Shown: positions 53,413 to 62,790, counted from the stretch's first letter. The stretch: 64,000 bases of DNA from Acetatifactor sp. (GCA_016290775.1 JAEEVF010000001.1:558001-622000); one strand, 5' to 3'. Program-made: numbers and translations. The notes: a model not told the origin generated them from the letters alone.

Positions 53413-53922
53413 ATGCTTGGCTTCTTTTTGAATGCTTTGGTGTTATTTTTCAGTTTTCTTTTGCAGACCGCAATCTTTCCTGCGGTTCTCCCGATCCACG
53501 TCTATCCGAACCTGCTGATCATCTTTACGGCGGCACTGGGGTTCATGAAAGGCGAGAACGTGGGAATGGTCGTGGGCTTTTTTTGTGGACTTCTTTATGA
53601 CGCCTTCTTTGGCGGCGTGATCGGCTTTCATGCGCTTTTGTTCCTCTACGTGGGCTTTTTGAACGGAAAGTTTTACAGGGTGTTTTATCCGGAAGACCTA
53701 AAGCTTCCCCTGGCGCTGATCACCGTAAGTGACCTGACCTACAGTCTGACGTGTTACGTATTTCTGTTCCTGATCTGGGGAAAGTTTGACTTCCCGTATT
53801 ATTTCCTTCACGTGATCCTCCCGGAAATGCTTGTGACGCTGATCGCGACGATCATTTTTTACCCTTTGTTCCTAAAAATGAATGAATGGCTTTTGCACGG
53901 TAAAAGAAAGAGAGAACATTAA
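53413..53922 (+). CDS. mreD: Rod-shape protein MreD
   Basis: A 169-residue membrane protein with five or six hydrophobic segments and few polar loops, matching MreD in size, and in place between mreC (4 bp upstream) and mrdA (2 bp downstream). The family is weakly conserved; the call rests on topology, the segment IHVYPNLLIIFTAALGFMKG and context. Confidence 0.9.
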   Translation: MLGFFLNALVLFFSFLLQTAIFPAVLPIHVYPNLLIIFTAALGFMKGENVGMVVGFFCGLLYDAFFGGVIGFHALLFLYVGFLNGKFYRVFYPEDLKLPLALITVSDLTYSLTCYVFLFLIWGKFDFPYYFLHVILPEMLVTLIATIIFYPLFLKMNEWLLHGKRKREH

Positions 53923-53924
53923 TC

Positions 53925-56816
53925 TTGCTTGAACTGATCAAAAAAAGGATCATCAACTTCATAACGAGCAGATCGACGTTTCTGATGGTGATCGTGATCG
54001 GACTTTGCATCGTGCTGATCAACCGTTGCTTTCAGCTTCAGATCGTGCACGGTGCGGAGTATCTTGAGGAATTCATGCTGATGACGCAAAAGACGAGAGA
54101 TATCTCCTCCGTACGCGGCAATATCTACGACAGGAACGGAAATCTTCTGGCATATAATGAACTGGCATATTCCGTCAAGATGGAAGACGTTCTGGAGTCC
54201 GGTTCGACGAAAAACCAGCAGATGAACGAGACGGTGCTTCGGCTGATCCGCATGGTGGAAAAGAATGGTGACCACGTGATCACGGATTTCAAGATCGTGA
54301 TCGGAGAGGACGGGAATTTTGAGTATACGGTGTCCGGAAATTCGCTTCTGCGTTTCCTGGCTGACGTTTACGGGAAATCCTATATCGATCAGCTGGATGC
54401 CGAACAAAGGGCTTCCACGCCGCTCGACGTCATGAATTTCTTAAGTCGCAAGGAGAAAGGTGGCTTTGCCATCGGAGAATATGAAATACCTGGTGACAGA
54501 AAATCAAAATTCATCCCCGGAAAGGGATATGATAAGAGTGATTGGCTGAAGATCATCAACATCCGCTATGCCATGAGCCTTACGAGCTTTCGAAAGTATT
54601 TGGGAACAACCGTTGCCACGAACGTTTCTCAAAAGACGGTTGCCGCGATCATGGAAAATGCTGAGGATCTCCCTGGCGTGACCATTGAGGAGGACACCAT
54701 CCGCAGATACGTGGACAGCGTTTATTTTGCGCACGTGCTTGGATATACCGGCAAGGTTTCCTCCGACGAACTGACGCAGCTTAACGAGAAGCTGGCGGCG
54801 GAAGGCAACGATGAGAAGCAATATGGCATCAATGACGTGGTTGGAAAGAGTGGCATTGAAAGCTATATGGAGCTGACGCTCCAGGGGAATAAGGGCTATG
54901 AAACCGTTGTCGTGGATCACATGGGTAAGGTGATCGCCATCACGGACCGTAAGGACGCAACCAGCGGAAAGGACGTTTATCTTACCATCGATAAGGACCT
55001 GACGGAAGCGGTTTATGAGATCCTGGAGCAGCATTTGGCGGGTCTGATCGCAAGCAAGATCGTGAACAAAAAGGAATATATCGCAAAAGAAAACGCCAGC
55101 AGTTCCGATATTGTGATCCCGATCTACGACGTGTACTTCGCCTTGATCAACAATAACGTGATCGACACGGATCACTTCACAAAGCCCAAGGCCGGAGAGA
55201 CGGAAAAGGCCGTATATCAAGCCTATCTTGAATATAAGGACAAAGTTTACGAGCGGATCCGTCAGGAGCTTTTTGAAAAGAAGACCGTATACTCAAAGCT
55301 TTCGAAGGAGTATCAAGTCTACGAGAGCAATATCGTGAATCTGCTTACGAAAAACGGGATCATCAATTCGGATCTTGTGGATCAAAACGATAAGACCGTG
55401 ATCGCATGGACAAAGGACGAGACAATCTCGCTCAGCGAATATCTGACCTATCTGATCAATCAGAACTGGATCGATGCCGGGAAGCTAAAGCTGACGGGAG
55501 AATATTCCGATTCCACGGAAGTCTTTGAAAAGCTTGCAAATTATCTGGTCACGGCAATGGATGAGAACGCTGAGTTCCAGAAGCGTTTTTATAAGTATAT
55601 GCTTCTCAATGACAAGATCAGTGGCAAGCAGATCTGTATGATCCTCTGTGAGCAAAGAAAGATCGACGTGCCGCTGAAAGATGAGGATGCGCTTTACAAG
55701 AACAAGCTGTCCGCATATCAGTTCATGATGAACAGGATCAAGAACATCGACGTCACGCCGGCGCAGCTTGCGCTGGATCCCTGCAACGGTTCGGTGGTCA
55801 TCACGGACGTCAATTCGGGACAGGTGCTTGCGCTGGTTTCTTATCCCGGCTATGACAACAACAAGCTTGCGAACTCCATCGATGCGGATTATTACGCAAA
55901 GCTGAATGCGGACAAATCCTATCCATGGAACAATTATGCGACGCAATATAAGGCGGCGCCCGGTTCCACGTTCAAGATGGTCACCGCGTCGGCCGGTCTG
56001 ATGGAGGGCGCGATCAATTTAAATACAAAGATCAACTGTTCCGGAACCTACACGAACATCACGCCGTCGCCCAGGTGCTGGCAGCGCTGGGGCCATGGGA
56101 ATGAAACGGTCGTGACGGCGATCCGGGATTCCTGTAACTATTACTTTTATGACGTAGGGTATCGTCTGTCCCTGCAGAATGGCACCTTCAACGAAGAAAA
56201 GGGATTGAACACGCTGTATCAATACGCGGATTTCTTTGGCCTGTCTGACAAGTCCGGCATTGAGATCACGGAAAGCTCGCCGCAGGTTTCCGACAATGAC
56301 CCCGTTCGTTCCGCCATCGGTCAGGCAAGCAACAGCTTTACGTCCGTGGGACTTGCAAGATATGTTTCTGCAGTTGCAAACGGAGGTACCGTCTACAATC
56401 TGACGCTTCTTGACCACGTGTCCGATCAGCAGGGGAATCTGATCACAAAGTTTGAGCCTAAGATCCGTAACACCATAGACATGGAGAAGAAGTACTGGGA
56501 CAGCCTGCATAAGGGCATGCGCATGGTGGTGCAGAATAAGAGCTATTTTAATGATCTGGCCGTTGAGGTCGCCGGTAAGACCGGTACTGCACAGCAGACG
56601 GACACGAGGCCCAGCCACGCGTTGTTTGTTTGCTATGCTCCTTATGACAAGCCTGAGATCGCAATTGCAACAAGAATTCCCTTTGGATATTCTTCCGACT
56701 ATGCCGCACAGGTGTCGAGGGACGTGATCATGTATTATTACGGACTTGCCGAGGAAGAGGATCTCGTGACGGGTACCGCAAACACGCCGGATGCAGGTAT
56801 CACAAATGAATGGTAA
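53925..56816 (+). CDS. mrdA: Elongation-specific penicillin-binding protein 2 with large insertion
   Basis: A 963-residue class B PBP (transpeptidase of the elongasome). One N-terminal helix (about 17-38) is followed by the dimerisation domain, including SSVRGNIYDRNGNLLAYNE. The transpeptidase motifs are PGSTFKMV (SxxK) near 683, SCNYYF (SxN) near 739 and KTGTAQQ (KTG) near 886. Typical PBP2 has 600-750 residues. The extra length lies mostly at about 365-610, a charged, Tyr/Lys-rich segment unlike the catalytic domain. It starts at TTG, overlapping neither neighbour; its partner rodA is downstream. Confidence 0.94.
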   Translation: MLELIKKRIINFITSRSTFLMVIVIGLCIVLINRCFQLQIVHGAEYLEEFMLMTQKTRDISSVRGNIYDRNGNLLAYNELAYSVKMEDVLESGSTKNQQMNETVLRLIRMVEKNGDHVITDFKIVIGEDGNFEYTVSGNSLLRFLADVYGKSYIDQLDAEQRASTPLDVMNFLSRKEKGGFAIGEYEIPGDRKSKFIPGKGYDKSDWLKIINIRYAMSLTSFRKYLGTTVATNVSQKTVAAIMENAEDLPGVTIEEDTIRRYVDSVYFAHVLGYTGKVSSDELTQLNEKLAAEGNDEKQYGINDVVGKSGIESYMELTLQGNKGYETVVVDHMGKVIAITDRKDATSGKDVYLTIDKDLTEAVYEILEQHLAGLIASKIVNKKEYIAKENASSSDIVIPIYDVYFALINNNVIDTDHFTKPKAGETEKAVYQAYLEYKDKVYERIRQELFEKKTVYSKLSKEYQVYESNIVNLLTKNGIINSDLVDQNDKTVIAWTKDETISLSEYLTYLINQNWIDAGKLKLTGEYSDSTEVFEKLANYLVTAMDENAEFQKRFYKYMLLNDKISGKQICMILCEQRKIDVPLKDEDALYKNKLSAYQFMMNRIKNIDVTPAQLALDPCNGSVVITDVNSGQVLALVSYPGYDNNKLANSIDADYYAKLNADKSYPWNNYATQYKAAPGSTFKMVTASAGLMEGAINLNTKINCSGTYTNITPSPRCWQRWGHGNETVVTAIRDSCNYYFYDVGYRLSLQNGTFNEEKGLNTLYQYADFFGLSDKSGIEITESSPQVSDNDPVRSAIGQASNSFTSVGLARYVSAVANGGTVYNLTLLDHVSDQQGNLITKFEPKIRNTIDMEKKYWDSLHKGMRMVVQNKSYFNDLAVEVAGKTGTAQQTDTRPSHALFVCYAPYDKPEIAIATRIPFGYSSDYAAQVSRDVIMYYYGLAEEEDLVTGTANTPDAGITNEW

Positions 56817-56849
56817 TGGAATGGTAACGGAAAAGAAAGGGTGAACGCA

Positions 56850-57539
56850 TTGAAGGAAATGGTTCGGATCAAAAGTTTTGCAAAAGGGTTGGTCCTTCAA
56901 ATGGACGATAAGATCCCCTTTGACGAATTGCTTTCGATCGTTGCGGAGAAATTCGCTGAGAGCAAGAATTTCTTTGGCAAAGAGACGGTGGCGATCTCCT
57001 TTCATGGCAGAAAGCTTTCTGACGAGGAAGAGATCCAGCTCTTAGAATGCATAGAATATAACTGCTATCTGAAGATCCGTTGCATTGTGGAAAAGGATCC
57101 CGCAAAGGAGCGCCTGTTCGTGAAGGCGATGGACCTGGCAGAGGTGAGAAAGCTGATCTCCACGGAGATGGAACAAGAGGTGGAGGTTGTACGGCGTTCC
57201 CTGACAAAGGGAGAGGAGCTTGTGACGCAAAGTTCCGTCGTGATCTTTGGCGACGTGGAGGCCGGCTGCACGGTAACTTCGGAGAGGAATATCTGCGTTT
57301 TGGGAGGCCTATACGGAAAAGCGCATGCGGGATTTGAATCCTATCTGCGGACCGCAATTGTCGCGGCCGTTGAAATGGCACCGGAGGAGCTGACCATCGG
57401 GAGATTCCGGCTGGAAGCTTCAGAAAAGAAGCCAAAATGGGGCAAAAAGAAAGAAGATGAGCCGAAGGTGGCAAGGATCTTTGACGGCGCCATCGTGCTT
57501 GAGCCCTTTTCCAAAGAGCATTTCAAAAAGTTTTCATGA
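56850..57539 (+). CDS. minC: Septum-site-determining protein MinC
   Basis: A 229-residue MinC, an FtsZ inhibitor. An N-terminal domain (about 1-100) is followed by the beta-helix C-terminal domain with SVVIFGDVEAGCTVTSERN and ICVLGGLYGKAHAG. TTG 56850 is chosen, 8 bases after GAAAGGG; GTG 56841 touches that site. minD and minE, which normally follow minC in this cluster, are not present: rodA starts 19 bp after the stop. Confidence 0.9.
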   Translation: MKEMVRIKSFAKGLVLQMDDKIPFDELLSIVAEKFAESKNFFGKETVAISFHGRKLSDEEEIQLLECIEYNCYLKIRCIVEKDPAKERLFVKAMDLAEVRKLISTEMEQEVEVVRRSLTKGEELVTQSSVVIFGDVEAGCTVTSERNICVLGGLYGKAHAGFESYLRTAIVAAVEMAPEELTIGRFRLEASEKKPKWGKKKEDEPKVARIFDGAIVLEPFSKEHFKKFS

Positions 57540-57558
57540 TTTAGGACGGGAATAAAAA

Positions 57559-58680
57559 GTGTTTCGTGGTTTCAATCTTCGAAAATTTGACTTGAAGCTG
57601 GTGATCATGGTCGTTACGTTGTCGATCATGGGCGTGTTTGCCATTGGCAGCGCCGAGGAATCATTGCAGCAAAAGCAGCTGGCGGGCGTGATCGCCGGCG
57701 TTTTCGTGATGCTTTTTATTTCGATCTTCAATTATTCCTTCGTCCTGAAGTTTCATTGGCTGATGTATCTTATGAATCTTGGACTGCTCCTTGCCGTGAT
57801 CTTTTTTGGTTCTGATTCCCATGGCGCACAAAGGTGGTTTGAGATCGGTTCCCTCCGTTTTCAGCCGTCTGAAACTTCCAAAATTTTGTTGATTTTATTC
57901 TTTGCACAGTTTATTATGAGATATAAGGAGAAATTGAATTCTTTTCAAGTGGTCGTTAGCTGTGTGACGCTCGTTGCCGTCCCTTTGGCACTCATCATGT
58001 TACAGCCAGACCTCTCGACCAGCATCCTGCTCATCGTCGTTTTTTGCATGATCATGTTTGCTGCCGGACTGAAATACCGCATCATCTTTGGGATCCTCGG
58101 CGTCATCATTCCTGCGACGCTCGTCGTCATCTACCTGGTGATGAGCGGGAAGCTTCCCTTTGTGCAGTCCTATCAGCTCAACCGCATTAACGCCTGGAGG
58201 TATCCAGAGGAATATGCGAACTCCGAGGCAATGCAGAGCTTAAACAGCGTGATGGCGATCGGTTCGGGACAGCTCGAGGGAAAGGGCTACAAGAACAACG
58301 AATTTACCAGCGTTAAGAACGGAGAATATATCTCCGAGACGCAGACAGACTTTATCTTCGCAGTGATCGGAGAGGAATTTGGATTTAGGGGATCTGTCGT
58401 GATCATCGTCATTATCACGCTGATCTCACTCGAATGTCTTTCGGCAGCACGGAAGGCAAAGGATATGGCAGGCACCGTCATCGCGGCAGGAATGGGGGTC
58501 CTGATCGCTTTTCAAGGATTCATAAACATTGGGGTAGCAACGTTTCTCCTCCCGAACACGGGATTGCCGCTTCCGTTTGTGAGTTATGGCCTTACGTCTC
58601 TGATGAGTCTTTACGCGGGCATGGGTTTTGTGCTCAACGTGAGAATGCAGGCCAAGGACAAGAAACTGACGGAAGAATAG
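57559..58680 (+). CDS. rodA: Peptidoglycan polymerase RodA (SEDS family)
   Basis: A 373-residue SEDS glycosyltransferase with about ten helices, the elongation partner of PBP2. Family motifs: RWFEIGSLRFQPSETSKILL near residue 93 (about the usual place), QPDLSTSILL with the conserved catalytic Asp, and GLPLPFVSYGLTSLMSLYAGMG at the end. GTG start after GGACGGG. The cluster position beside mrdA favours RodA over FtsW. Confidence 0.94.
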   Translation: MFRGFNLRKFDLKLVIMVVTLSIMGVFAIGSAEESLQQKQLAGVIAGVFVMLFISIFNYSFVLKFHWLMYLMNLGLLLAVIFFGSDSHGAQRWFEIGSLRFQPSETSKILLILFFAQFIMRYKEKLNSFQVVVSCVTLVAVPLALIMLQPDLSTSILLIVVFCMIMFAAGLKYRIIFGILGVIIPATLVVIYLVMSGKLPFVQSYQLNRINAWRYPEEYANSEAMQSLNSVMAIGSGQLEGKGYKNNEFTSVKNGEYISETQTDFIFAVIGEEFGFRGSVVIIVIITLISLECLSAARKAKDMAGTVIAAGMGVLIAFQGFINIGVATFLLPNTGLPLPFVSYGLTSLMSLYAGMGFVLNVRMQAKDKKLTEE

Positions 58681-58710
58681 CGCAAAAAGAAAAAAAGAGA
58701 GGGTATGACC

Positions 58711-59106
58711 ATGAACATTGCATTGATCGCACATGATGCAAAAAAGAAACTGATGCAGAATTTCTGTATCGCTTACCGCGGGATCCTAAGCAAGAACGAG
58801 CTTTATGCGACGGGTACCACGGGTAAGCTTGTGGAAGAGGTGACCAACCTTTCGATCCACAAGTTCCTGGCAGGGCATCTTGGCGGAGAACAGCAGATCG
58901 GTGCACAGATTGAGCACAATCAGATGGACCTTGTGATCTTTCTGAGAGATCCGCTTACGCCAAAGTCTCATGAGCCCGACGTAAACCATGTCGTGAAGCT
59001 CTGTGACATGTACAACATTCCCCTGGCGACCAATCTTGCAACGGCGGAACTGTTGATCAAATCACTTGACAGAGGAGACCTTGAGTGGCGTGAAATGTAC
59101 AAGTAG
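58711..59106 (+). CDS. mgsA: Methylglyoxal synthase
   Basis: A 131-residue enzyme turning dihydroxyacetone phosphate into methylglyoxal and phosphate, a glycolytic overflow route. MNIALIAHDAKKK, ELYATGTTGKLVEE and GGEQQIGAQI with DLVIFLRDPLTPKSHEPDV (catalytic Asp, phosphate site) are diagnostic. ATG 58711 is 8 bases after GAGAGGG and matches the family start; ATG 58705 is too close to the site. Its last 17 bases overlap the next gene. Confidence 0.95.
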   Translation: MNIALIAHDAKKKLMQNFCIAYRGILSKNELYATGTTGKLVEEVTNLSIHKFLAGHLGGEQQIGAQIEHNQMDLVIFLRDPLTPKSHEPDVNHVVKLCDMYNIPLATNLATAELLIKSLDRGDLEWREMYK

Positions 59107-60067
59107 GCGCATTCGCATTCTTAGCTTGATATTGGCGCTTTGCTTCCTTACGGGTTGCGGCAAGACTTCGTATGAGCTTGCCTATTCTGCAGGGGGTGTC
59201 TTTGCGCCCACGCGTTACGGCGTAGAGGTGAGCAGGTCAAGAGCCGTCTCCTTTGCGTCTTCTCTTTGTGTGGCTGAGGGCGACGTGATCCCTGCAAATA
59301 TGGAGGAGATCAATGCCGGCGCCGCAGGGCTGTTTGACCTTAAGAATAAAGAAGTCCTTTATGCAAAGGGCGTTCACGAAAAGATGTATCCCGCAAGCCT
59401 CACGAAGGTGATGACGGCGATCGTGGCTTTGGAAAACGGATCGCTTGATCAGGTGCTTGAGGCAACGGACAAGGTAAAGATCACGGAATCCGGAGCCGCA
59501 ACGGCAAAGCTGAAGGCCGGGGATTCCATGACCCTCGATCAGGCGCTTCACATTCTGCTCCTTGCATCTGCAAATGACGTGGCCAATCTGATCGCGGAAG
59601 GCGTCGGCGGAAGTATCGAAAACTTCATTGCGATGATGAATGAGAAGGCAGCCGAGCTTGGAGCGACAAACACGCATTTTACAAATGCACACGGCCTCAC
59701 GGACGTAGATCATTACACGACGGCATATGACATGTACCTCATCTTTAACGAGGCGATCAAATATGACGTGTTTAATCAGATCATCAACATGAATACCTAT
59801 CAGACGACCTATTACGACAGGGCCGCAAATCCGATCCAGTTCAACTCGTCCACGACGAATCGATTCTTTAAGGGACAGGTTGCGCCGCCCGAGAACATAA
59901 CGATCCTTGGCGGAAAAACGGGCACCACAAACGCTGCCGGACACTGTCTGATTTTGCACGTGAAGGACAACAAGGGGAATTCCTACATCGCAGTCGTGAT
60001 GCGTTGTTTAAATAGTGACGTGCTCTATGCCGAAATGGTTAATTTATTGGAAGAAATCAACAATTAG
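59090..60067 (+). CDS. Lipoprotein D-alanyl-D-alanine carboxypeptidase (PBP5/DacF type)
   Basis: A 325-residue low-molecular-weight PBP. GTG 59090 is chosen because it gives a complete lipoprotein signal: MKCTSRRIRILSLILALC then lipobox LTGC, cleaved before Cys 22. The S11 peptidase motifs are ASLTKVMTAIVAL (SxxK), SANDVANLI (SxN) and GGKTGTTNAAG (KTG). It trims the stem pentapeptide of peptidoglycan outside the membrane. Unlike many PBP5 enzymes it lacks the long C-terminal beta domain and amphipathic anchor; the lipid would replace it. It overlaps mgsA by 17 bp. Confidence 0.9.
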   Translation: MKCTSRRIRILSLILALCFLTGCGKTSYELAYSAGGVFAPTRYGVEVSRSRAVSFASSLCVAEGDVIPANMEEINAGAAGLFDLKNKEVLYAKGVHEKMYPASLTKVMTAIVALENGSLDQVLEATDKVKITESGAATAKLKAGDSMTLDQALHILLLASANDVANLIAEGVGGSIENFIAMMNEKAAELGATNTHFTNAHGLTDVDHYTTAYDMYLIFNEAIKYDVFNQIINMNTYQTTYYDRAANPIQFNSSTTNRFFKGQVAPPENITILGGKTGTTNAAGHCLILHVKDNKGNSYIAVVMRCLNSDVLYAEMVNLLEEINN

Positions 60068-60070
60068 ACG

Positions 60071-60099
60071 TTGTTTTTTGGGCTTAAATACCGTATAAT
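60071..60099 (+). promoter_or_regulatory. Promoter of the P-loop gene
   Basis: TTGTTT (60071-60076), 17-bp spacer, TATAAT (60094-60099), 51 bases before the start codon. Confidence 0.7.
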
Positions 60100-60149
60100 A
60101 TACTTAAGTTGATCAATCAACGAAATACACACTTCAGGAGGACATGCCA

Positions 60150-60569
60150 ATGGTTCAGTTGATCGTAGGAGAAAAAGGAAAGGGTAAGACAAAGCATCTC
60201 TTGGATAAAGTGAATAATGAAATAAAGACGATCCCCGGTAACATCGTATATCTGGACAAGAGCACCAAGCACATGTATGAACTTAACAATAAGGTTCGCT
60301 TGATCGACGTTTCCCAGTATGCGATCGAGGATAACGCGGAATTCTTAGGTTTTATCAGCGGGATCATTTCCCAGGATCATGATCTGCAGCAAATGTATTT
60401 TGACAGCTTCCTTAAAATCGCGAAGCTTGAAGGGCAGGACATCACGCCCGCGATCGCTAAACTCGAGAAGATCAGTGAGAGATTTGGCGTAGACTTCATC
60501 TTAAGTGTTTCCTTGAATGAAGATGCACTTCCTGAAGAATTAAAGAGTAAGGTTTTAATTTCCCTGTAG
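60150..60569 (+). CDS. Small orphan P-loop protein
   Basis: A 139-residue protein with a Walker A sequence VGEKGKGKTKHLLD at residues 6-19 and little else recognisable. KSTKHMYELNNKVRLIDV could form the second strand; no clear Walker B Asp-Glu is seen. The last 35 residues (VDFILSVSLNEDALPEELK) look like a further strand-helix. ATG 60150 lies 8 bases after AGGAGG; ATG 60144 is too close. It has its own promoter and terminator, so it is a separate transcription unit. Function unknown; it seems to be a conserved small ATPase of this bacterial group. Confidence 0.78.
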   Translation: MVQLIVGEKGKGKTKHLLDKVNNEIKTIPGNIVYLDKSTKHMYELNNKVRLIDVSQYAIEDNAEFLGFISGIISQDHDLQQMYFDSFLKIAKLEGQDITPAIAKLEKISERFGVDFILSVSLNEDALPEELKSKVLISL

Positions 60570-60599
60570 TTTTGAATATTAAGTGAATTTCACTTTCAC

Positions 60600-60630
60600 A
60601 AAAGCCTCGGGCCAACGACCGGGGCTTTTG
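60600..60630 (+). terminator. Terminator after the P-loop gene
   Basis: AAAAGCCTCGG pairs with CCGGGGCTTTT (one G-U pair) around an 8-9-base loop, 31 bp after the stop. Confidence 0.85.
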
Positions 60631-60659
60631 ATAAGTAAAAAGCAATCGGAGGCATTTCT

Positions 60660-62069
60660 TTGGCAGACAGAGCAAATCGCGGAAAACAGAATAACGTGAT
60701 CCAGCTGGAAAGAAAGGCTCCGCCGCGAATCAACATCGGTCTCGTGATCTTTGGTTTCGTCTTTATCCAGATGTTGATCTATCTGATCACGTTCCTAAAC
60801 ACCAATCACGTGGAGAGGCACGAGGTGCGCGAAGGATCGCTGATGGTCAGCAACGTATACACCGGGATCGCTCTGCGCGAGGAAATGGTGGTGACGAATC
60901 CGTCGGCAGGCTACGTGAATTTCTACATTTATGACGGCGAGCGAACGGCGGTTGGCGACCTTGTCTATACCGTGGACGAGACGGGCCGGCTTGAGGTCGG
61001 GAACAGCGGGCAGTTTGAGGAGAGCAAGCTTTCTGATCAGGAGCTTAGGGAATTTCGAAGCGAGATCATAAGCTACATGCATGGCTTTGATGATAAGAGC
61101 TTTGACACGGTATATGATTTCAAAAGGCAGTTGAAAAATACGGTTGCGAAGATCTCCAATGCAAATCTCCTTAATAACATCGAAGAGCTGAGCACGAACG
61201 ACGTGATCAACTATTGCTATGCGCCGCAGACCGGCATTGTGTCCTATTGGACGGACGGATATGAAGGGACTTCCCCTGCGGATCTGACGGAAAAGGACTT
61301 TGAAAAGAAGGATTATGACAAAAAACAGATCGTCGCGGATGAGGTCGTGGAAAAAGAAGCGCCCATCTACAAGATCTGTACCAGCGAGATCTGGCACCTG
61401 GTGATCCCGATCGAGGAAGAGCGGGGTAAGGCGCTTGAGGAAGACGGATACGTCAAGGTTCGATTCCAGAAGAATCAGTATGAATCCTGGGGCGCGACAA
61501 AGCTTATTTACGGAACGGACGGCAAGACCTATCTTGATCTGGAATTCAATAATTCCATGGTCACCTTTGCCGCTGACCGTTTCCTGGACGTGCAGCTGAT
61601 CCTCGAGGAGGAGACGGGGCTGAAAATCCCGCTGACGGCCATCGTGGAAAAGGAATTCTTCCTGCTGGAAGAGCCTTATCTCATCGACGAAGGCCAGAAG
61701 GGCAAGCGTACGGTCATCCGCCAGTGTTATCTTGAAGACGGTACCATTTCGACCGAGCGTCTTTCCGTGGGCGTTTACAGTCATGACGAGACGACGGGGA
61801 AATATTACGTTGACGCAACGCTGCTTAACACGGGCGACATTTTGCATCAGCTGGACAATCAGACAACGGACGTGGTCCGGGAGAGGGCAACGCTGATCGG
61901 AGTATATAACATCAATAAGGGATACGCAGACTTTAGAGAGATCAGCATCCTCTATCAGAATGAGGAATATGCGATCGTAAAGTCTGGCACGGAATATGGC
62001 TTGAAGGTATATGATTATATCGTGCTGAATGCGGACTCCGTGAAGGATCAGCAATTCATTAATAAGTAA
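60660..62069 (+). CDS. HlyD-like membrane-anchored protein
   Basis: A 469-residue bitopic protein: about 27 cytoplasmic residues, one helix (about 28-46, GLVIFGFVFIQMLIYLITF), then an extracytoplasmic part with two lipoyl/barrel-like strands (GYVNFYIYDGERTAVGDLVY, TGIVSYWTDGYEG) that flank a helical segment, the layout of HlyD/membrane fusion proteins. No ABC transporter or outer partner lies nearby. It starts at TTG after CGGAGG and is followed 4 bp later by ylmE, then sepF; the genomic link suggests a division- or envelope-related role, which is inference. Confidence 0.8.
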   Translation: MADRANRGKQNNVIQLERKAPPRINIGLVIFGFVFIQMLIYLITFLNTNHVERHEVREGSLMVSNVYTGIALREEMVVTNPSAGYVNFYIYDGERTAVGDLVYTVDETGRLEVGNSGQFEESKLSDQELREFRSEIISYMHGFDDKSFDTVYDFKRQLKNTVAKISNANLLNNIEELSTNDVINYCYAPQTGIVSYWTDGYEGTSPADLTEKDFEKKDYDKKQIVADEVVEKEAPIYKICTSEIWHLVIPIEEERGKALEEDGYVKVRFQKNQYESWGATKLIYGTDGKTYLDLEFNNSMVTFAADRFLDVQLILEEETGLKIPLTAIVEKEFFLLEEPYLIDEGQKGKRTVIRQCYLEDGTISTERLSVGVYSHDETTGKYYVDATLLNTGDILHQLDNQTTDVVRERATLIGVYNINKGYADFREISILYQNEEYAIVKSGTEYGLKVYDYIVLNADSVKDQQFINK

Positions 62070-62073
62070 AGAC

Positions 62074-62766
62074 ATGATCAAAGAAAACTATTTTGAAGTA
62101 AATGAGAAGGTTGGGAAGGCTTGCGACAGGGCCGGGAGAAATAGGGACGGCGTGACGCTTATTGCAGTAAGCAAGACCAAACCGTTAGAAGACCTGAGGG
62201 AAGCCTATGAGGCGGGCGCAAGGGACTTTGGCGAGAATAAGGTTCAGGAGCTTGTGGATAAGATCCCGCAGATGCCGGAAGACATCCGCTGGCACATGAT
62301 CGGCCACCTGCAAAGGAATAAGGTCAAGTATATCGTGGACAAGGTGTACATGATCCATGGCGTCGACTCCCTAAGGCTAGGCGAGGAGATCAGCAAGGAA
62401 GCCGTAAAGCATGGCGTGACCGTGCGGATCCTGATCGAAGTGAACGTGGCGGGAGAGGACACGAAATATGGCGTCTCACCAGAGGAAGCACCGCAGCTTG
62501 CCATAGGATTGTCGAAGCTTCCGGGCATTTCGCTGCAAGGGCTGATGACGATCGCGCCGTACGTAACTGATCCGGAAGAAAATAGGCTAATTTTTGCAAA
62601 ATTGAGACAATTGGCAGTTGACATCTCGGAGAAAAACATCGATAATGTTAGTATGAACGTGCTTTCGATGGGAATGACGGGAGACTATGAAGTTGCGGTC
62701 GAAGAGGGCGCAACTTTCGTAAGGGTTGGAACCGGGATTTTCGGAGAAAGAAACTACGAGATTTAA
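62074..62766 (+). CDS. ylmE: PLP homeostasis protein YlmE (YggS/PROSC family)
   Basis: A 230-residue single-domain PLP-binding protein of the alanine-racemase barrel fold, involved in vitamin B6 balance. The PLP lysine is in LIAVSKTKPLEDL; ARDFGENKVQELVDKI, WHMIGHLQRNK and SMGMTGDYEVAVEEGATFVR are family blocks. It stands directly before sepF as in the Gram-positive division cluster (ylmD-ylmE-sepF). Confidence 0.94.
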   Translation: MIKENYFEVNEKVGKACDRAGRNRDGVTLIAVSKTKPLEDLREAYEAGARDFGENKVQELVDKIPQMPEDIRWHMIGHLQRNKVKYIVDKVYMIHGVDSLRLGEEISKEAVKHGVTVRILIEVNVAGEDTKYGVSPEEAPQLAIGLSKLPGISLQGLMTIAPYVTDPEENRLIFAKLRQLAVDISEKNIDNVSMNVLSMGMTGDYEVAVEEGATFVRVGTGIFGERNYEI

Positions 62767-62790
62767 GGAAACGTAAAGGAGAGAATTGTC

